Source of the DNA: Thiobaca trueperi
GTDB lineage: Bacteria; Pseudomonadota; Gammaproteobacteria; Chromatiales; Chromatiaceae
DNA length: 64,000 nucleotides
Direction of reading: 5' to 3'
Assembly: GCF_004342175.1 (NCBI RefSeq)
Contig: NZ_SMAO01000002.1
Location: forward strand, 1 to 64,000
A program made the translations under genes and the position numbers. The notes under the pieces were generated by a model. That model was given only the letters and a program-made list of their open reading frames with translations. It was not told the DNA's origin and searched no databases. Shown here piece after piece: positions 38,237 through 50,412 of this stretch; the stretch's first letter is position 1, and each line of letters opens with the position of its first letter.

Positions 38237-38805
38237 GCGCCCACATCGTACCTCCCCTGACCGCTGAGGAGTGGGAGCGTGCCGGGCAGCGCGATGCCGT
38301 GGAGCAGGTGATCCTCGTTGACCAGGAGGATCGTGAGCTGGGCGCGGCGGGTAAGCTCGACGTTCACCAGGATGGGCAGCTCCATCGCGCCTTCTCGATT
38401 CTGGTGTTCAACGCCGAGGGCGAGCTCCTGTTACAGCGTCGCGCCGATGGCAAATACCACTTCGCCACCCGCTGGTCCAACACCTGCTGCGGTCATCCCA
38501 GACCAGATGAATCGACCGAGGCCGCAGCGGAGCGTCGGTTGCAGGAAGAATTCGGCATCCGCGTGACGCTCACCGAGCGCACCCAACTGGTCTATCGCGC
38601 CGAGGATCAGGGGTCGGGTCTGATCGAGCATGAGTTTCTGCATATCTTTCATGGCCGGTATGCGGGTGATCCGCATCCCGATCCCTCTGAAATCGGCGCC
38701 TGGCGCTGGATGGCGGTCCCGGCCATTCGCCGTGCGCTCAGGGTGCGTCCGGACTGGTTTACGCCCTGGTTTCACCTGCTGATCGGGCGGTTGCTGGTCG
38801 ATTGA
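38233..38805 (+). CDS. idi: Isopentenyl-diphosphate delta-isomerase, type 1
   Basis: Nudix-fold enzyme interconverting IPP and DMAPP, supplying the phytyl and carotenoid chains of photosynthesis. Motifs: [39 protein letters not shown] with the catalytic Cys, the Nudix-like [13 protein letters not shown], and [14 protein letters not shown] with the catalytic Glu. Start is TTG 38233, overlapping the RuBisCO-like stop as TTGA, so tightly coupled. 190 residues, normal. Confidence 0.95.
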   Translation: MSAHIVPPLTAEEWERAGQRDAVEQVILVDQEDRELGAAGKLDVHQDGQLHRAFSILVFNAEGELLLQRRADGKYHFATRWSNTCCGHPRPDESTEAAAERRLQEEFGIRVTLTERTQLVYRAEDQGSGLIEHEFLHIFHGRYAGDPHPDPSEIGAWRWMAVPAIRRALRVRPDWFTPWFHLLIGRLLVD

Positions 38806-38841
38806 CCGGGTAGGGATTGCACCGTCGCGTCCCCATGTCTG

Positions 38842-39849
38842 ATGCCCGATCCCATTAGCCCCGCGAGCGGTTTCATGCCCGATCCTCATGCCCTTGATGC
38901 GCCGTCGCGCGCGACGCCTGACACCCATCAGCGCGGTCAGGACAAGCTCTCCCGCATTCCGATCAAGGTCGAGACCGGCGGCGAGCCTTTGCGTAAACCG
39001 AGCTGGATCCGCGCCAAAGCCCCGGTTGGCCCCGGCGTTGCGCGCATCAAATCACTGCTGCGACAAAGCAAGCTGACCACCGTCTGCGAAGAGGCCATGT
39101 GCCCCAATCTGGGCGAGTGCTTCAATCACGGCACCGCCACCTTCATGATTCTGGGCGATGTCTGCACCCGCCGCTGTCCCTTCTGCGATGTCGCCCACGG
39201 TCATCCGCAGCCGCCCGATCTGGACGAGCCCGTGCATCTGGCCGAGTCCATCGCCATCATGGGGCTGCGTTATGTGGTCATCACCTCGGTCGATCGCGAT
39301 GATCTGCGCGACGGTGGTGCGGATCATTTCGCCGCCTGTCTTCGTGCCGTCCGCGCGCTCAATCCAACGACGAAGCTGGAGATCCTGGTGCCGGATTTTC
39401 GCGGTCGCGAGTCGGTCGCGCTCGATCAACTGACTGACGCCGCCGTGCCTGATGTCTTCAATCACAATCTGGAAAGTGTGCCGCGACTCTATCGTCAGGT
39501 CCGGCCCGGTGCGGACTATGCCGGATCGCTGCGTCTGCTCCAATCCTTCAAGGCCCGTCACCCCAAGATCCCGACCAAATCCGGGATCATGCTGGGACTC
39601 GGCGAGACGTATGACGAGGTGCTGGCGGTCATGCGCGATCTGCGTGATCACGGCTGCGACATGCTGACCCTGGGGCAATATCTCCAGCCGAGCCGCGATC
39701 ATCTGCCGGTGGTGCGCTACTGGACCCCGGACGAGTTCGACGATCTGCGCATCCAGGGCGAGACGATGGGCTTTGCCAATGTCGCCAGCGGGGCCATGGT
39801 GCGCTCGTCCTATCACGCCGACCGTCAGGCGGGCGATCTCGTCGCATGA
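38842..39849 (+). CDS. lipA: Lipoyl synthase
   Basis: Radical-SAM enzyme inserting two sulfurs into octanoyl-protein. SAM cluster CTRRCPFC (Cys108, 112, 115) and auxiliary cluster [12 protein letters not shown] are present, with [52 protein letters not shown] and MVRSSYHAD. The first approx. 35 residues are not conserved; ATG 38842 or 38875 may be the start. Its stop overlaps the next gene as ATGA. lipB is not adjacent. Confidence 0.95.
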   Translation: MPDPISPASGFMPDPHALDAPSRATPDTHQRGQDKLSRIPIKVETGGEPLRKPSWIRAKAPVGPGVARIKSLLRQSKLTTVCEEAMCPNLGECFNHGTATFMILGDVCTRRCPFCDVAHGHPQPPDLDEPVHLAESIAIMGLRYVVITSVDRDDLRDGGADHFAACLRAVRALNPTTKLEILVPDFRGRESVALDQLTDAAVPDVFNHNLESVPRLYRQVRPGADYAGSLRLLQSFKARHPKIPTKSGIMLGLGETYDEVLAVMRDLRDHGCDMLTLGQYLQPSRDHLPVVRYWTPDEFDDLRIQGETMGFANVASGAMVRSSYHADRQAGDLVA

Positions 39850-40631
39850 TGCTGTACAGCCTCATCAAAGGTCTGCTGATGCCGCCGGGCATTCTCATCC
39901 TGCTGCTGATCGCCGCCTTTTTTCTGGTGCGCGGTGTGCTCGGGCGCATGCTGATGGTCACGGTCATCACGGTTTTGACCACAATGAGTAGCCTGCCGGT
40001 CGGGATCACGCTGATGGAGCCCTTGGAAAGCGCACCTGCTCTTGGCACGCCGGCCATGCCCATTCCGTCCACAGCGCAGGCGATTGTCATTCTGAGCGCC
40101 GGTCGCAAACGCGGCGCTCCGGAATACGGCGGCGATACGCTCGATGACGCGACGCTGCGCCGGGTGCGCTATGGCGCGAAACTCGCTCGCTCAACCGGAC
40201 TGCCGCTCTATGTCACCGGCGGTCGTCTGTCCGGCGAGCGCGAGCCGATTGCCCGGTTGATGGCCGATGTGCTGCGCGACGACTATGGCCTGCCGGTCGC
40301 TGGCGTGGAGACGGAGAGTCGCACCACCTGGGAAAACGCAACCGGTACCGCGTCCCTGCTGGCGCGCGACGGCGTGTCGCATATCCTCCTGGTCAGCGAT
40401 GCCTGGCATCTGCCGCGTGCGGTCGATGTCTTTGCCGGCATGGGGCTGACCGTCACGCCCGCGCCGACCGCTTTTGTGCATTATCCGGGCTGGGAGACGG
40501 ACCTGACGTGGCGCGACTGGCTGCCGTCGATTCCTGCCCTGCTCGTCAGTTATCAGGCCATCCATGAACATCTCGGGCGTCTCTGGTATCAGATTCGCGG
40601 TTGGATCGAGCCGCTTCCAGCCCAACCCTGA
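39846..40631 (+). CDS. YdcF/ElyC-like DUF218 membrane protein
   Basis: 261 residues with two N-terminal helices ([22 protein letters not shown] and [23 protein letters not shown]), then a cytosolic or periplasmic DUF218 domain: [66 protein letters not shown]. ElyC in E. coli affects envelope integrity and undecaprenyl-phosphate use. ATG 39846 overlaps the lipA stop by 4 bases. Confidence 0.85.
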   Translation: MMLYSLIKGLLMPPGILILLLIAAFFLVRGVLGRMLMVTVITVLTTMSSLPVGITLMEPLESAPALGTPAMPIPSTAQAIVILSAGRKRGAPEYGGDTLDDATLRRVRYGAKLARSTGLPLYVTGGRLSGEREPIARLMADVLRDDYGLPVAGVETESRTTWENATGTASLLARDGVSHILLVSDAWHLPRAVDVFAGMGLTVTPAPTAFVHYPGWETDLTWRDWLPSIPALLVSYQAIHEHLGRLWYQIRGWIEPLPAQP

Positions 40632-40676
40632 GACGAATGGCGCTGTTCGCCATCGTTTCGTTGCCGTGAGTCACGC

Positions 40677-42682
<2,006 letters not shown>

Positions 42683-42686
<4 letters not shown>

Positions 42687-42876
42687 ACCGCGTCCAGCGC
42701 GATATGCGTCATTTTCAGTTTGTGTTTATCTTTGGAGATGTCATCGACATCAGTGGGGGGCGGTTTAAAATTTCATATTTTTTAATATATTAAACCGCGC
42801 TCGCTCGAACGTCCGTCGATTCTGCCAAGGCCGACTCAATCCTCAACGATCACATGCCGCACCAGGCGCGGTTTAA
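42683..42876. repeat. Locus C of the 87-bp repeat family, inverted pair
   Basis: Units 42683-42768 (subtype 2, 86 bp) and 42790-42876 (subtype 1 in reverse, 87 bp) with a 21-bp AT-rich spacer. The left terminus contains the uvrB stop; the right end abuts the murU-like stop through TTTAATCCTGTCTATTTC. It fills the gap between two convergent genes, so it may serve as a bidirectional 3' structure. Confidence 0.9.
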
Positions 42877-42882
42877 TCCTGT

Positions 42883-43557
<675 letters not shown>

Positions 43558-45378
43558 TTAACTGTTGCACTCCCGAAAAATCCGCTTGTCGCAGCCGGTG
43601 CAGACGCCTTTGTCCAACTTTTGATAGATGGCTCGCACCGCCGCCGTCTTCGTCTGGAAGACATTGCGCGCCTCCGTCTCGTCCAGACAGCCGCAACGCT
43701 CCAGTGCCTCCCACAGACCCTGTTTGATATTGATCAGATACAGTCCGCCGCCATCGGCCAGACGTCGTTGCGTCTCGCGCGCCAGGGTCTGGCCGCCCTG
43801 GAGATCGACGAAATTGATGCCATCGGCGAAGATGGCCAGATGTTTCTGTTGCGGATGATCGATGCGCAACTGGTCGAAATACTGCTCGATATGGGCGACC
43901 GAACCGAAAAAGAGCGAGCCATCGATGCGCAGAAAACGCAACTGCGGGCATTGGGCGACGGTATGGTCGCTGGTATTGGAGAAGGCGTGGTTGGGCAGGA
44001 GCGGATTCGGCGCGAGCGTCACCAGACGCGGCTTGGAGGTGCGGTCGAGATAGAGCACCAGCGACAGCAGCACACCGGCGAAGATGGCGAATTCCAGTTC
44101 GAGGAAGATGGCGGAGAAAAAGGTCACGCCCAGCACACCGGTCTCGCGCTTCGAGGCATGCAGGATATGCCTGATCTCCTTGAAATCGATCAGTCCCCAG
44201 GCGACCAGAAAGAGCACCCCGGCCATCGCCGCCTTGGGCAGATAACTGGCATAGGGGGCGACGAACAGCACAATGCCCATCAGCATGAAGGCGGCAAAGA
44301 TGGACGCCAGCGGGGTGCGGGCGCCGGCCTCATAGTTGACCCCGCTGCGATTGAATGAGCCGGTGGCGACATAGGCCGAGAAGAATGAACCGGCGATGTT
44401 GGACAGCCCCTGCCCGATGAATTCCTGATTGCCGTCGATGCGATAACCGCCGCGCGCGGCCAGCGAGCGCCCGATGGAGACGGCCTCGGTCAGGGCAAAG
44501 AGGGTCATGGCCAATGCGGCGGGAGCCAGTTCACGGAGATGCTCGAAGCTTAGAGAGGGGGCCGAGAGCGGCGGCAGGGTTGCGGGCAGCGCCCCGACGG
44601 TCGCGATGCCGGTTCGATCCGCTCCGAGCCAGTCGTTCAGTCCCAGCGCCAGCAGACTGCCGCCGATCATGGCGACGATCATGTATGGGATTTGGGGCAG
44701 CCAGCGTTTGCAGGCGATGCCGATCGCCAGCGTCGTGGCCGCGACCAGGGTCGCGCCGGGGGTGATCTCCAGCGCATGCAGGGTGAACTGGAACAGGATC
44801 TCATGCAGCGGTCCGCCGCTGTCCATCTCGATGCCGAAGAAGTGCTTGAGCTGCTTGGCGGCGATGAGCACCGCCGCCCCGGCGGTGAAGCCCACCACCA
44901 CCGAATGCGAGATGAAATTGACCAGCGCGCCCAGACGCGCGAAACCCAGCGCCAGTTCCAGCACCCCGACCATGAAGGTCAGGGTCAGGGCCAGGGTGAC
45001 ATAATCAGGCGAACCGGGAACGGCCAGCAATGAGAGCGACGAAAAGAGCACCACCGAGGCGGCTGTGGTCGGACCCGAGACCAGATGGCGCGACGAGCCG
45101 AACCAGGCGGCAATGATCGCTGGCACCATGCCGGCATAGAGTCCGTACTCGGGTGGCATTCCGGCAATGGTGGCGAAGGCCACACCCTGCGGCAGAACGA
45201 CGACGGCGCCGGTGAGCGCAGCGACGAGATCGGCCTTGATGTCCACCGGGCTGACATGGGGAAGCCAGTTTTTGTAGGGGGTCGACCAGGACCAGTCGAG
45301 TGAGCGCAGCGCCTTCGCAGAAGCCGCGAGCGATGCGCGGACCCGTGCACTGAGGTCGAGCGAAGGAAACATCTTCAT
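43558..45378 (-). CDS. SulP-family anion transporter with STAS domain
   Basis: 606-residue SLC26/SulP transporter, probably for sulfate or bicarbonate. An N-terminal cytosolic stretch leads to about 10-12 helices starting DLVAALTGAVVVLPQGVAFATIAGMPPEYGLYAGMVPAIIAAWFGSS, with SGPTTAASVVLF and GLSNIAGSFFSAYVATGSFNRSGVNYEAGARTP. A C-terminal STAS domain follows (LRFLRIDGSLFFGSVAHIEQYFDQL). An unusual tail ends CTGCDKRIFRECNS with three cysteines. Substrate not deducible. Cotranscribed with the murU-like gene. Confidence 0.9.
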   Translation of the reverse strand: MKMFPSLDLSARVRASLAASAKALRSLDWSWSTPYKNWLPHVSPVDIKADLVAALTGAVVVLPQGVAFATIAGMPPEYGLYAGMVPAIIAAWFGSSRHLVSGPTTAASVVLFSSLSLLAVPGSPDYVTLALTLTFMVGVLELALGFARLGALVNFISHSVVVGFTAGAAVLIAAKQLKHFFGIEMDSGGPLHEILFQFTLHALEITPGATLVAATTLAIGIACKRWLPQIPYMIVAMIGGSLLALGLNDWLGADRTGIATVGALPATLPPLSAPSLSFEHLRELAPAALAMTLFALTEAVSIGRSLAARGGYRIDGNQEFIGQGLSNIAGSFFSAYVATGSFNRSGVNYEAGARTPLASIFAAFMLMGIVLFVAPYASYLPKAAMAGVLFLVAWGLIDFKEIRHILHASKRETGVLGVTFFSAIFLELEFAIFAGVLLSLVLYLDRTSKPRLVTLAPNPLLPNHAFSNTSDHTVAQCPQLRFLRIDGSLFFGSVAHIEQYFDQLRIDHPQQKHLAIFADGINFVDLQGGQTLARETQRRLADGGGLYLINIKQGLWEALERCGCLDETEARNVFQTKTAAVRAIYQKLDKGVCTGCDKRIFRECNS

Positions 45379-45581
45379 GATAGGCGGGCGTCCGGTGGGG
45401 TAAGCGCGGCGGGTTGCTCGTCCGGTGATAAAACGATGACCGAATCCGGGTGATCAACAGCATATTAAAGAATTGTGATAAAGATGCCTATCCGGGGCAC
45501 GGCCCGATCCGCGCGGATTTGGACGCCAGCGGCCAGCATGTTAGCCTGCCGGCGCGTTCGCATCTTTGGAGACCGCCTGAC

Positions 45582-46400
45582 GTGTTCAAGATCGTATCCT
45601 TCAATATCAACGGCATTCGCGCCCGGCCCCATCAGATCGAGGCGCTGAAGAACGCGCAGGATCCAGACATCATCGGCCTTCAGGAGATCAAGGTCGCCGA
45701 TGACCAGTTTCCGCTGGAGTGGGCGCGGGGACTCGGCTACGCGCCCCATTTCCACGGTCAGAAGGGCCACTATGGCGTGGCGCTGTTCAGCAAAATCGAG
45801 CCGCTGGAGATCGTCAAAGGATTCCGCTGCGATGACGCAGACGCCCAGCGCCGGATCATTGCCGGTCGCTATCCGCTGCCCGGCGGTGATGAGATCAGGG
45901 TCATCAACGGTTATTTTCCACAGGGCGAGAGCCGCGATCACCCGGTCAAATTCCCTGGCAAGCGCAGATTCTACGCGGATCTGCTGACCTATCTGCGTGA
46001 GGCGTGCAGGCCGAACCAGAATCTGATCGTGCTTGGCGATCTGAATGTCGCGCCGCTGGATCTGGACATCGGCATCGGCGCCGACAACGCCAGACGCTGG
46101 CTGCGGACGGGTAAATGCAGCTTTCTGCCGGAGGAGCGGGAGTGGTTTCAGGCGCTGCTCGACTGGGGGCTGACGGATGCCTGGCGGGCGCTCAATCCGG
46201 ATGCCCAGGATCAGTTCAGTTGGTTCGACTATCGCTCGCGCGGTTTCGAGCGCGAGCCCCGGCACGGTCTGCGGATCGATCATCTGCTGGTAACCGCGCC
46301 GCTGCGCGAGCGACTGCTTGACGCCGGTATCGACTATGACATTCGCAGCCTGGACAAGCCCTCGGATCACTGCCCGGTGTGGGCCGGGTTCGAGTTGTGA
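45582..46400 (+). CDS. xthA: Exodeoxyribonuclease III
   Basis: AP endonuclease / 3' exonuclease of base-excision repair. FKIVSFNINGIRARPHQIEAL, IIGLQEIKVADDQFP (catalytic Glu), INGYFPQGESRDHPVKFPGKRRFYADL, VLGDLNVAPLDLDIG, and the ending RIDHLLVT...DKPSDHCPVWAGFEL with catalytic Asp/His. GTG 45582 preceded by GGAG gives 272 residues, the family length; the frame is open upstream without homology. The stop abuts a dispersed repeat. Confidence 0.95.
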   Translation: MFKIVSFNINGIRARPHQIEALKNAQDPDIIGLQEIKVADDQFPLEWARGLGYAPHFHGQKGHYGVALFSKIEPLEIVKGFRCDDADAQRRIIAGRYPLPGGDEIRVINGYFPQGESRDHPVKFPGKRRFYADLLTYLREACRPNQNLIVLGDLNVAPLDLDIGIGADNARRWLRTGKCSFLPEEREWFQALLDWGLTDAWRALNPDAQDQFSWFDYRSRGFEREPRHGLRIDHLLVTAPLRERLLDAGIDYDIRSLDKPSDHCPVWAGFEL

Positions 46401-46592
46401 TTAAACCGCGTCCGGTGCGAGATGCTGAGTGTTGAGCGAGTTCGACCTTTGGCGCATGAACGACTTTGGTGAGGCGCGGTTTAAAATTTTATATTTTTTA
46501 AAGTCTTAAACCGCGCCAACTCCAACCTTCGCCGATGCTGCCAAGGCCGACCCAATCCCCAGACATCGCATACCGCACCGGGCGCGGTTTAA
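46401..46592. repeat. Locus D of the 87-bp repeat family, inverted pair
   Basis: Units 46401-46484 (84 bp, subtype 2-like) and 46506-46592 (87 bp, subtype 1 in reverse), 21-bp AT-rich spacer AATTTTATATTTTTTAAAGTC split as AATTTTATAT/TTTTTAAAGTC. The left unit starts at the base after the xthA stop; the right unit contains the nadC stop (46589-46591). Convergent-gene position as at locus C. Confidence 0.9.
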
Positions 46593-47452
46593 AGCGTCAC
46601 GAAGCGCATCGACAAATCTACTGCCCGCACATCCTTGGTGAGCGCGCCGACCGAGATCCGATCCACGCCGGTTTCGGCGATGGCGCGCAGCGTCTCCAGA
46701 TCGACGCCGCCGGATGCCTCCAGTTGTGCCCGCCCGTCACTCAGTTCCACCGCGCGGCGCAGATCGGCCAGGGTGAAATTGTCGAGCAGCACCAGCCGCG
46801 CCCCGGCGTCCAGCGCCTGTTGCAGCTCATCGAGCGATTCCACCTCGATCTCGATCTCCACGTTCGGGCTCAGGGCGCGGGCGGCATCGAGCGCGGCGCG
46901 GATCGAGCCGGCAGCCAGGATATGATTTTCCTTGATGAGAATGGCGTCGAAGAGCCCGATGCGATGATTGTGACAGCCGCCGCAGCGAACCGCGTATTTC
47001 TGCTGCACGCGCAGCCCCGGCAGGGTCTTGCGGGTGTCCAGGATCCGCGTCGCCAGTCCAGTCACCGCATCGGCATACCGGCGCGCAGTCGTCGCCGTGC
47101 CGGAGAGCGTTTGCAGATAATTCATCGCCGTGCGCTCGCCGGTCAGCAGTGCGCGCGAGGCGCCTTCCAGCACGCAGAGCCGCTGACCGGGCGCGATGCG
47201 GTCGCCATCGCCGGCCTCCCACTGGATGCGGCAGTCCGCGTCCAGCAGCCGAAACACCGTCTCGAACCAGACGCAGCCGCAGAGGACCGCCGACTCGCGG
47301 GTGATGAGTTCAGAGCGCGCGCGCTGATCCGCCGGCAGGAGCGCGGCGGTCAGATCGCCCGCACCCGTATCTTCGGTCAGGGCGGCGCGAACCTGGGACT
47401 CGATCAGCGCGCGGTCGGGCAGGGCGGGCGGGAGCGGCGATGCAGTGGACAT
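46589..47452 (-). CDS. nadC: Quinolinate phosphoribosyltransferase (decarboxylating)
   Basis: Makes nicotinate mononucleotide from quinolinate in NAD synthesis. Family motifs: ALTEDTGAGDLTAAL, ERTAMNYLQTLSGTAT, ILDTRKTLPGLRVQQKYAVRCGGCHNHRIGLFDAILIKENHI, IEIEVESLDEL, LEASGGVDLETLRAIAETGVDRISVGALTK. 287 residues. ATG 47452. The TAA stop is supplied by the terminal TTTAA of a dispersed repeat. Confidence 0.97.
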   Translation of the reverse strand: MSTASPLPPALPDRALIESQVRAALTEDTGAGDLTAALLPADQRARSELITRESAVLCGCVWFETVFRLLDADCRIQWEAGDGDRIAPGQRLCVLEGASRALLTGERTAMNYLQTLSGTATTARRYADAVTGLATRILDTRKTLPGLRVQQKYAVRCGGCHNHRIGLFDAILIKENHILAAGSIRAALDAARALSPNVEIEIEVESLDELQQALDAGARLVLLDNFTLADLRRAVELSDGRAQLEASGGVDLETLRAIAETGVDRISVGALTKDVRAVDLSMRFVTL

Positions 47453-47487
47453 GATGAGCTGAAACCTGAGCGGATTGAGTGAAAGCG

Positions 47488-48078
47488 ATGGAAATGGAAG
47501 ATAACCCCAATGCGGTCGGCAGTGACAGTCTGAATCTCGACGCTGACGGCTGGCTGCCGAGCGCCCGGCGTCTGCCTTCGCCCAATTCTGACGCCCGTCC
47601 GCCCGGCACCCTGATCGATCTGCTGGTGATCCACAATATCAGCCTGCCGCCGGGCGAGTTTGCTGGCGACTGGATCGATGATCTCTTTCTCAACCGGCTC
47701 GATCCGGGCGCCCATCCCTATTTCGTTGCCATCGCCCCGGTGCGCGTCTCTGCACATTTCCTGATCCGACGCGACGGGCGCCTGACCCAATATGTTTCCT
47801 GTGAGCAACGCGCCTGGCATGCTGGCGTCTCCGTTTTCATGGGGCGCGAGCGCTGCAACGATTATTCCATCGGCATCGAACTGGAAGGAACCGACTGCAT
47901 TCCATTCACCAGCGCCCAATACTGTGCATTGGCCGACTGCACGCGCCAGATCCGTGCCCGCTATCCGGCCATCGTCCCCGAACGCATCGTCGGGCACAGC
48001 GACATTGCACCCGGACGCAAGACCGATCCTGGGCCGGCGTTCGATTGGGGGCGTTATCTGAAGGGAGTCGTATCCTGA
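47488..48078 (+). CDS. ampD: 1,6-anhydro-N-acetylmuramyl-L-alanine amidase AmpD
   Basis: Zinc amidase cleaving recycled anhydro-muropeptides in the cytoplasm. LLVIHNISLPPGEF (zinc His), HFLIRRDGRLTQYVSCEQRAWHAGVS (second His), NDYSIGIELEGTD (catalytic Glu region) and IVGHSDIAPGRKTDPGPAFDW (third ligand site) are all present. 196 residues; ATG 47488 chosen, GTG 47479 possible. No ampE or ampR adjacent. Divergent from nadC. Confidence 0.95.
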   Translation: MEMEDNPNAVGSDSLNLDADGWLPSARRLPSPNSDARPPGTLIDLLVIHNISLPPGEFAGDWIDDLFLNRLDPGAHPYFVAIAPVRVSAHFLIRRDGRLTQYVSCEQRAWHAGVSVFMGRERCNDYSIGIELEGTDCIPFTSAQYCALADCTRQIRARYPAIVPERIVGHSDIAPGRKTDPGPAFDWGRYLKGVVS

Positions 48079-48130
48079 CCAGGACTGAGAGATCGGAGCA
48101 CGACCCGACAGTGAATCGCGGGTCTCTCAA

Positions 48131-48523
48131 TCATGACGACCAAAGCCGCTGGACGCGGAATTGGTCGAAGAGGCGTTCGTTGCTCAACAGGGTCAGATTT
48201 TCGATCTGTGCCTGGGCGATCAACATGCGGTCGAATGGGTCACGATGTTCTCCCGGCAGAAGTCCGGCGCGGCGCGCATGTTCAATCGTGATCGGGAGTG
48301 TCGCAAAGCCCTGGTCGATCATGATCTCGCCGAACCGATCAGCGACTTCCACCGCACCTGGGAGCTTGCCGATCCTGACCTTCGTGGCGATCTCCCAGGC
48401 GGAGGCGGCGCTGATGAGAATCTGATGGCTTTCGCTGGCGATCAATGAGCGTGCCAGATCGGGCAATTGCTGATCGCCATCGAGCCACCAGAGCAGGGCG
48501 TGCGTATCAAGCAGCAGGCGCAT
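48131..48523 (-). CDS. vapC: PIN-domain toxin, VapC type
   Basis: 130-residue ribonuclease toxin. LLLDTHALLWWLDGD (first Asp), SAASAWEIATKVRIGKL (Glu of the second acidic site), RDPFDRMLIAQAQIENLTLLSNERLF (Asp pair) form the PIN catalytic quartet. This THALLWWL subgroup commonly pairs with Phd/YefM-like antitoxins, as here. It starts 3 bases after the antitoxin stop. Confidence 0.92.
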   Translation of the reverse strand: MRLLLDTHALLWWLDGDQQLPDLARSLIASESHQILISAASAWEIATKVRIGKLPGAVEVADRFGEIMIDQGFATLPITIEHARRAGLLPGEHRDPFDRMLIAQAQIENLTLLSNERLFDQFRVQRLWSS

Positions 48524-48526
48524 GCC

Positions 48527-48757
48527 TTACTCCCAGGCGGTTTGTTCTGCCTCAGGCAGAGGCTCAAAAAAACGCTCATCGACCTGTGCGCGGCCACGCA
48601 GCGCGCCGAACCGGCGTCCGGTTATTTCGGGTTTGATGGCGATCAGCCGTGCGACCGGAATGCCTGCCCTGGCGATGATGATTTCTTCCCCCCGGCTGGC
48701 CTCTGCGATGAGCCGGGATAATTGAGTCTTGGCGTCGTGAATATTGACTTGAAGCAT
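48527..48757 (-). CDS. vapB: Phd/VapB-type antitoxin
   Basis: 76-residue antitoxin: VNIHDAKTQLSRLIAEASRGEEIIIARAGIPVARLIAI is the Phd/YefM DNA-binding fold, followed by a toxin-binding tail (FGALRGRAQVDERFFEPLPEAE). First gene of the pair and probably autorepressing. Upstream 110 bases to the GNAT gene contain no clear operator that I could see. Confidence 0.92.
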   Translation of the reverse strand: MLQVNIHDAKTQLSRLIAEASRGEEIIIARAGIPVARLIAIKPEITGRRFGALRGRAQVDERFFEPLPEAEQTAWE

Positions 48758-48868
48758 GAGCCCGCTCCGATCTGGCTATTAGCTAACTTGAGTAGGCTAA
48801 GCATAGCATGGAGAACGCGCACATCCTGTCGCAGACTGGCTGATGCCGGACGATCCCTGTCCTCAATC

Positions 48869-49615
48869 TCATTGACTGCACGCGCGTGGACTCGCGACCG
48901 AGGCGCTCGCCGCCGACCAGCGATCCAGCCAGCCATCTGTCCAGGCGCGGCAGAGATCAAGCGAGGCAGACCAGACCCGCGCGGTTCCCGATGACCAGAC
49001 ATCCGCGCCCAGTCTGGCGGCGGCGAGTGAATGGTCCAGAGCGGGTGGACAGGTCGCTTCCGGCGCTGTGACTGGCGGAAAGAGATAGTCGTATTCCAGC
49101 GTGCCATCATCGAGCCAATGGACATGGCCACCCAGTCCAGCCGCCAGGGCGCGCATGCCAGCGTTTGCCGCCAGCACCTCGCAGCGAAAACGGCGGATCC
49201 CCTGGCGGCGGGCGGCGGTCACCAGGTGCGTGAACAGCGCTTTGCCCAGACCGCGACCCTGCGCCGCATCGACAACGCTGATCGCGAATTCGCTGGCGTC
49301 GGCGTCCGGCCCCAGCCGGATGCAGCGCGCCACCCCCAGCAGTTCAACCTCCTGGCCCCAGGCGTCCAGCCGCATGGCGCCCAGCGCGAGATGGTCGCGA
49401 CCGTCGGCGCTGGTCAGAAAGTCCAGATCACCGTCGGTCAGCGATGATTTGGCCGTGAAAAATCGCATGCGCCGCGATTCGGGCGAGAGACCGGCGAAGC
49501 AGGCGATCAGAAAATCCCGGTCGTCCGGCCCGATGGCGCGGATGCGACAGGGCGTCCCATCCTTGAGACGGATGCGCGGATCCCCTGGTAAATGACGCGA
49601 AATAAAAGCGGACAT
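48869..49615 (-). CDS. GNAT-family N-acetyltransferase
   Basis: 248 residues. A GNAT core is visible from CRIRAIGPDDRDFLIACFAGLSPESRRMRFFTAKSSL to the acetyl-CoA loop VVDAAQGRGLGKALFTHLVTAARRQGIRRFRCEVLAANAGMRALA. A C-terminal 70-residue extension with several Trp residues (DVWSSGTARVWSASLDLCRAWTDGWLDRW) has no recognisable fold. ATG 49615 is preceded on its strand by GGGGGAGG, a strong ribosome site. Substrate unknown. Confidence 0.85.
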   Translation of the reverse strand: MSAFISRHLPGDPRIRLKDGTPCRIRAIGPDDRDFLIACFAGLSPESRRMRFFTAKSSLTDGDLDFLTSADGRDHLALGAMRLDAWGQEVELLGVARCIRLGPDADASEFAISVVDAAQGRGLGKALFTHLVTAARRQGIRRFRCEVLAANAGMRALAAGLGGHVHWLDDGTLEYDYLFPPVTAPEATCPPALDHSLAAARLGADVWSSGTARVWSASLDLCRAWTDGWLDRWSAASASVASPRACSQ

Positions 49616-49765
49616 GCTGAACCTCCCCCTGACGGGTCGTTGCGGTCTCGACTGCGGATCCACTGCGGATGTCAGTGCATCGGGTCGAGACACATGCAGC
49701 CATTTTTGTGCACTGCAACATTAGAGGTTCGTGATTGAGAAAAGGTTCAATTCACTTGGGTTGAG

Positions 49766-50221
49766 TCAGTCGCCAATCCGTAGATAGTCGGCGATGGCCG
49801 GATCCGCGCGCAGTTCAGCCAGATCCTGCGGTGTGGGCAGAACCGGCCGGTCGCGCTCGTGGTTCACCATGCAGAGAAAGCCCAGCGGGGCGTCGTCATC
49901 GGCGCGGAACTGATGCCAGGTCCAGGGTGGAATCGTCACCAGATCATGGGGTCTGATCGGCTGGATCGAACGTCCGACGAGACAGGTGCCGCGTCCGTTG
50001 AGCACCATGACGCCGTGGGCGTGTTCATGGCGTTCCAGGGTGGAATGGCCGCCAGGACCGATCTCGAAGTAACGCAGTTCGCAGGCCAGTGTCTCTTCGG
50101 CGAAGAGGAGCTGACGGGTGATGTCGCGAAAGGGCGCGCTGCCGGTGGCCTTGTAGGCCAGTTGATCGACGTTTTCCCAGCGCCAGTTTGGGAGCAGGCG
50201 GCGAATCGGTGAGTGGGTCAT
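49766..50221 (-). CDS. Cupin-domain protein
   Basis: 151-residue single-cupin protein: ELRYFEIGPGGHSTLERHEHAHGVMVLNGRG (metal-binding His/Glu motif 1) and DLVTIPPWTWHQFRADDDAPLGFLCMVN (motif 2 His). Probably binds a divalent metal; the reaction is unknown. Starts ATG 50221, divergent from yebC with a repeat unit between. It lies 150 bases downstream of the GNAT gene's start on the same strand. Confidence 0.85.
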   Translation of the reverse strand: MTHSPIRRLLPNWRWENVDQLAYKATGSAPFRDITRQLLFAEETLACELRYFEIGPGGHSTLERHEHAHGVMVLNGRGTCLVGRSIQPIRPHDLVTIPPWTWHQFRADDDAPLGFLCMVNHERDRPVLPTPQDLAELRADPAIADYLRIGD

Positions 50222-50261
50222 GGGTCAGGGTGTCCGTGAGCAGGATTCAAGTTGTTGGATT

Positions 50262-50348
50262 TTAAATCGCGCCAGCTCATGCGGTCGTCAATGCTGCCAA
50301 GGTCGATCCAAACCAAAAACATCACATACTGCACGGGGCGCGGTTTAG
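50262..50348. repeat. Locus E of the 87-bp repeat family, single unit
   Basis: One subtype-1 unit in reverse orientation, 87 bp, with slightly degenerate ends (TTAAATCGCG and GCGCGGTTTAG). Its reverse complement matches locus B nearly throughout. Lies between the divergent cupin and yebC genes, in the likely promoter region. Confidence 0.88.
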
Positions 50349-50412
50349 AATGCGCCGCTTATCGATCATGACCCGGCTCGCCGGGCCGCATTCCAGATCA
50401 GGAGACCATTCG

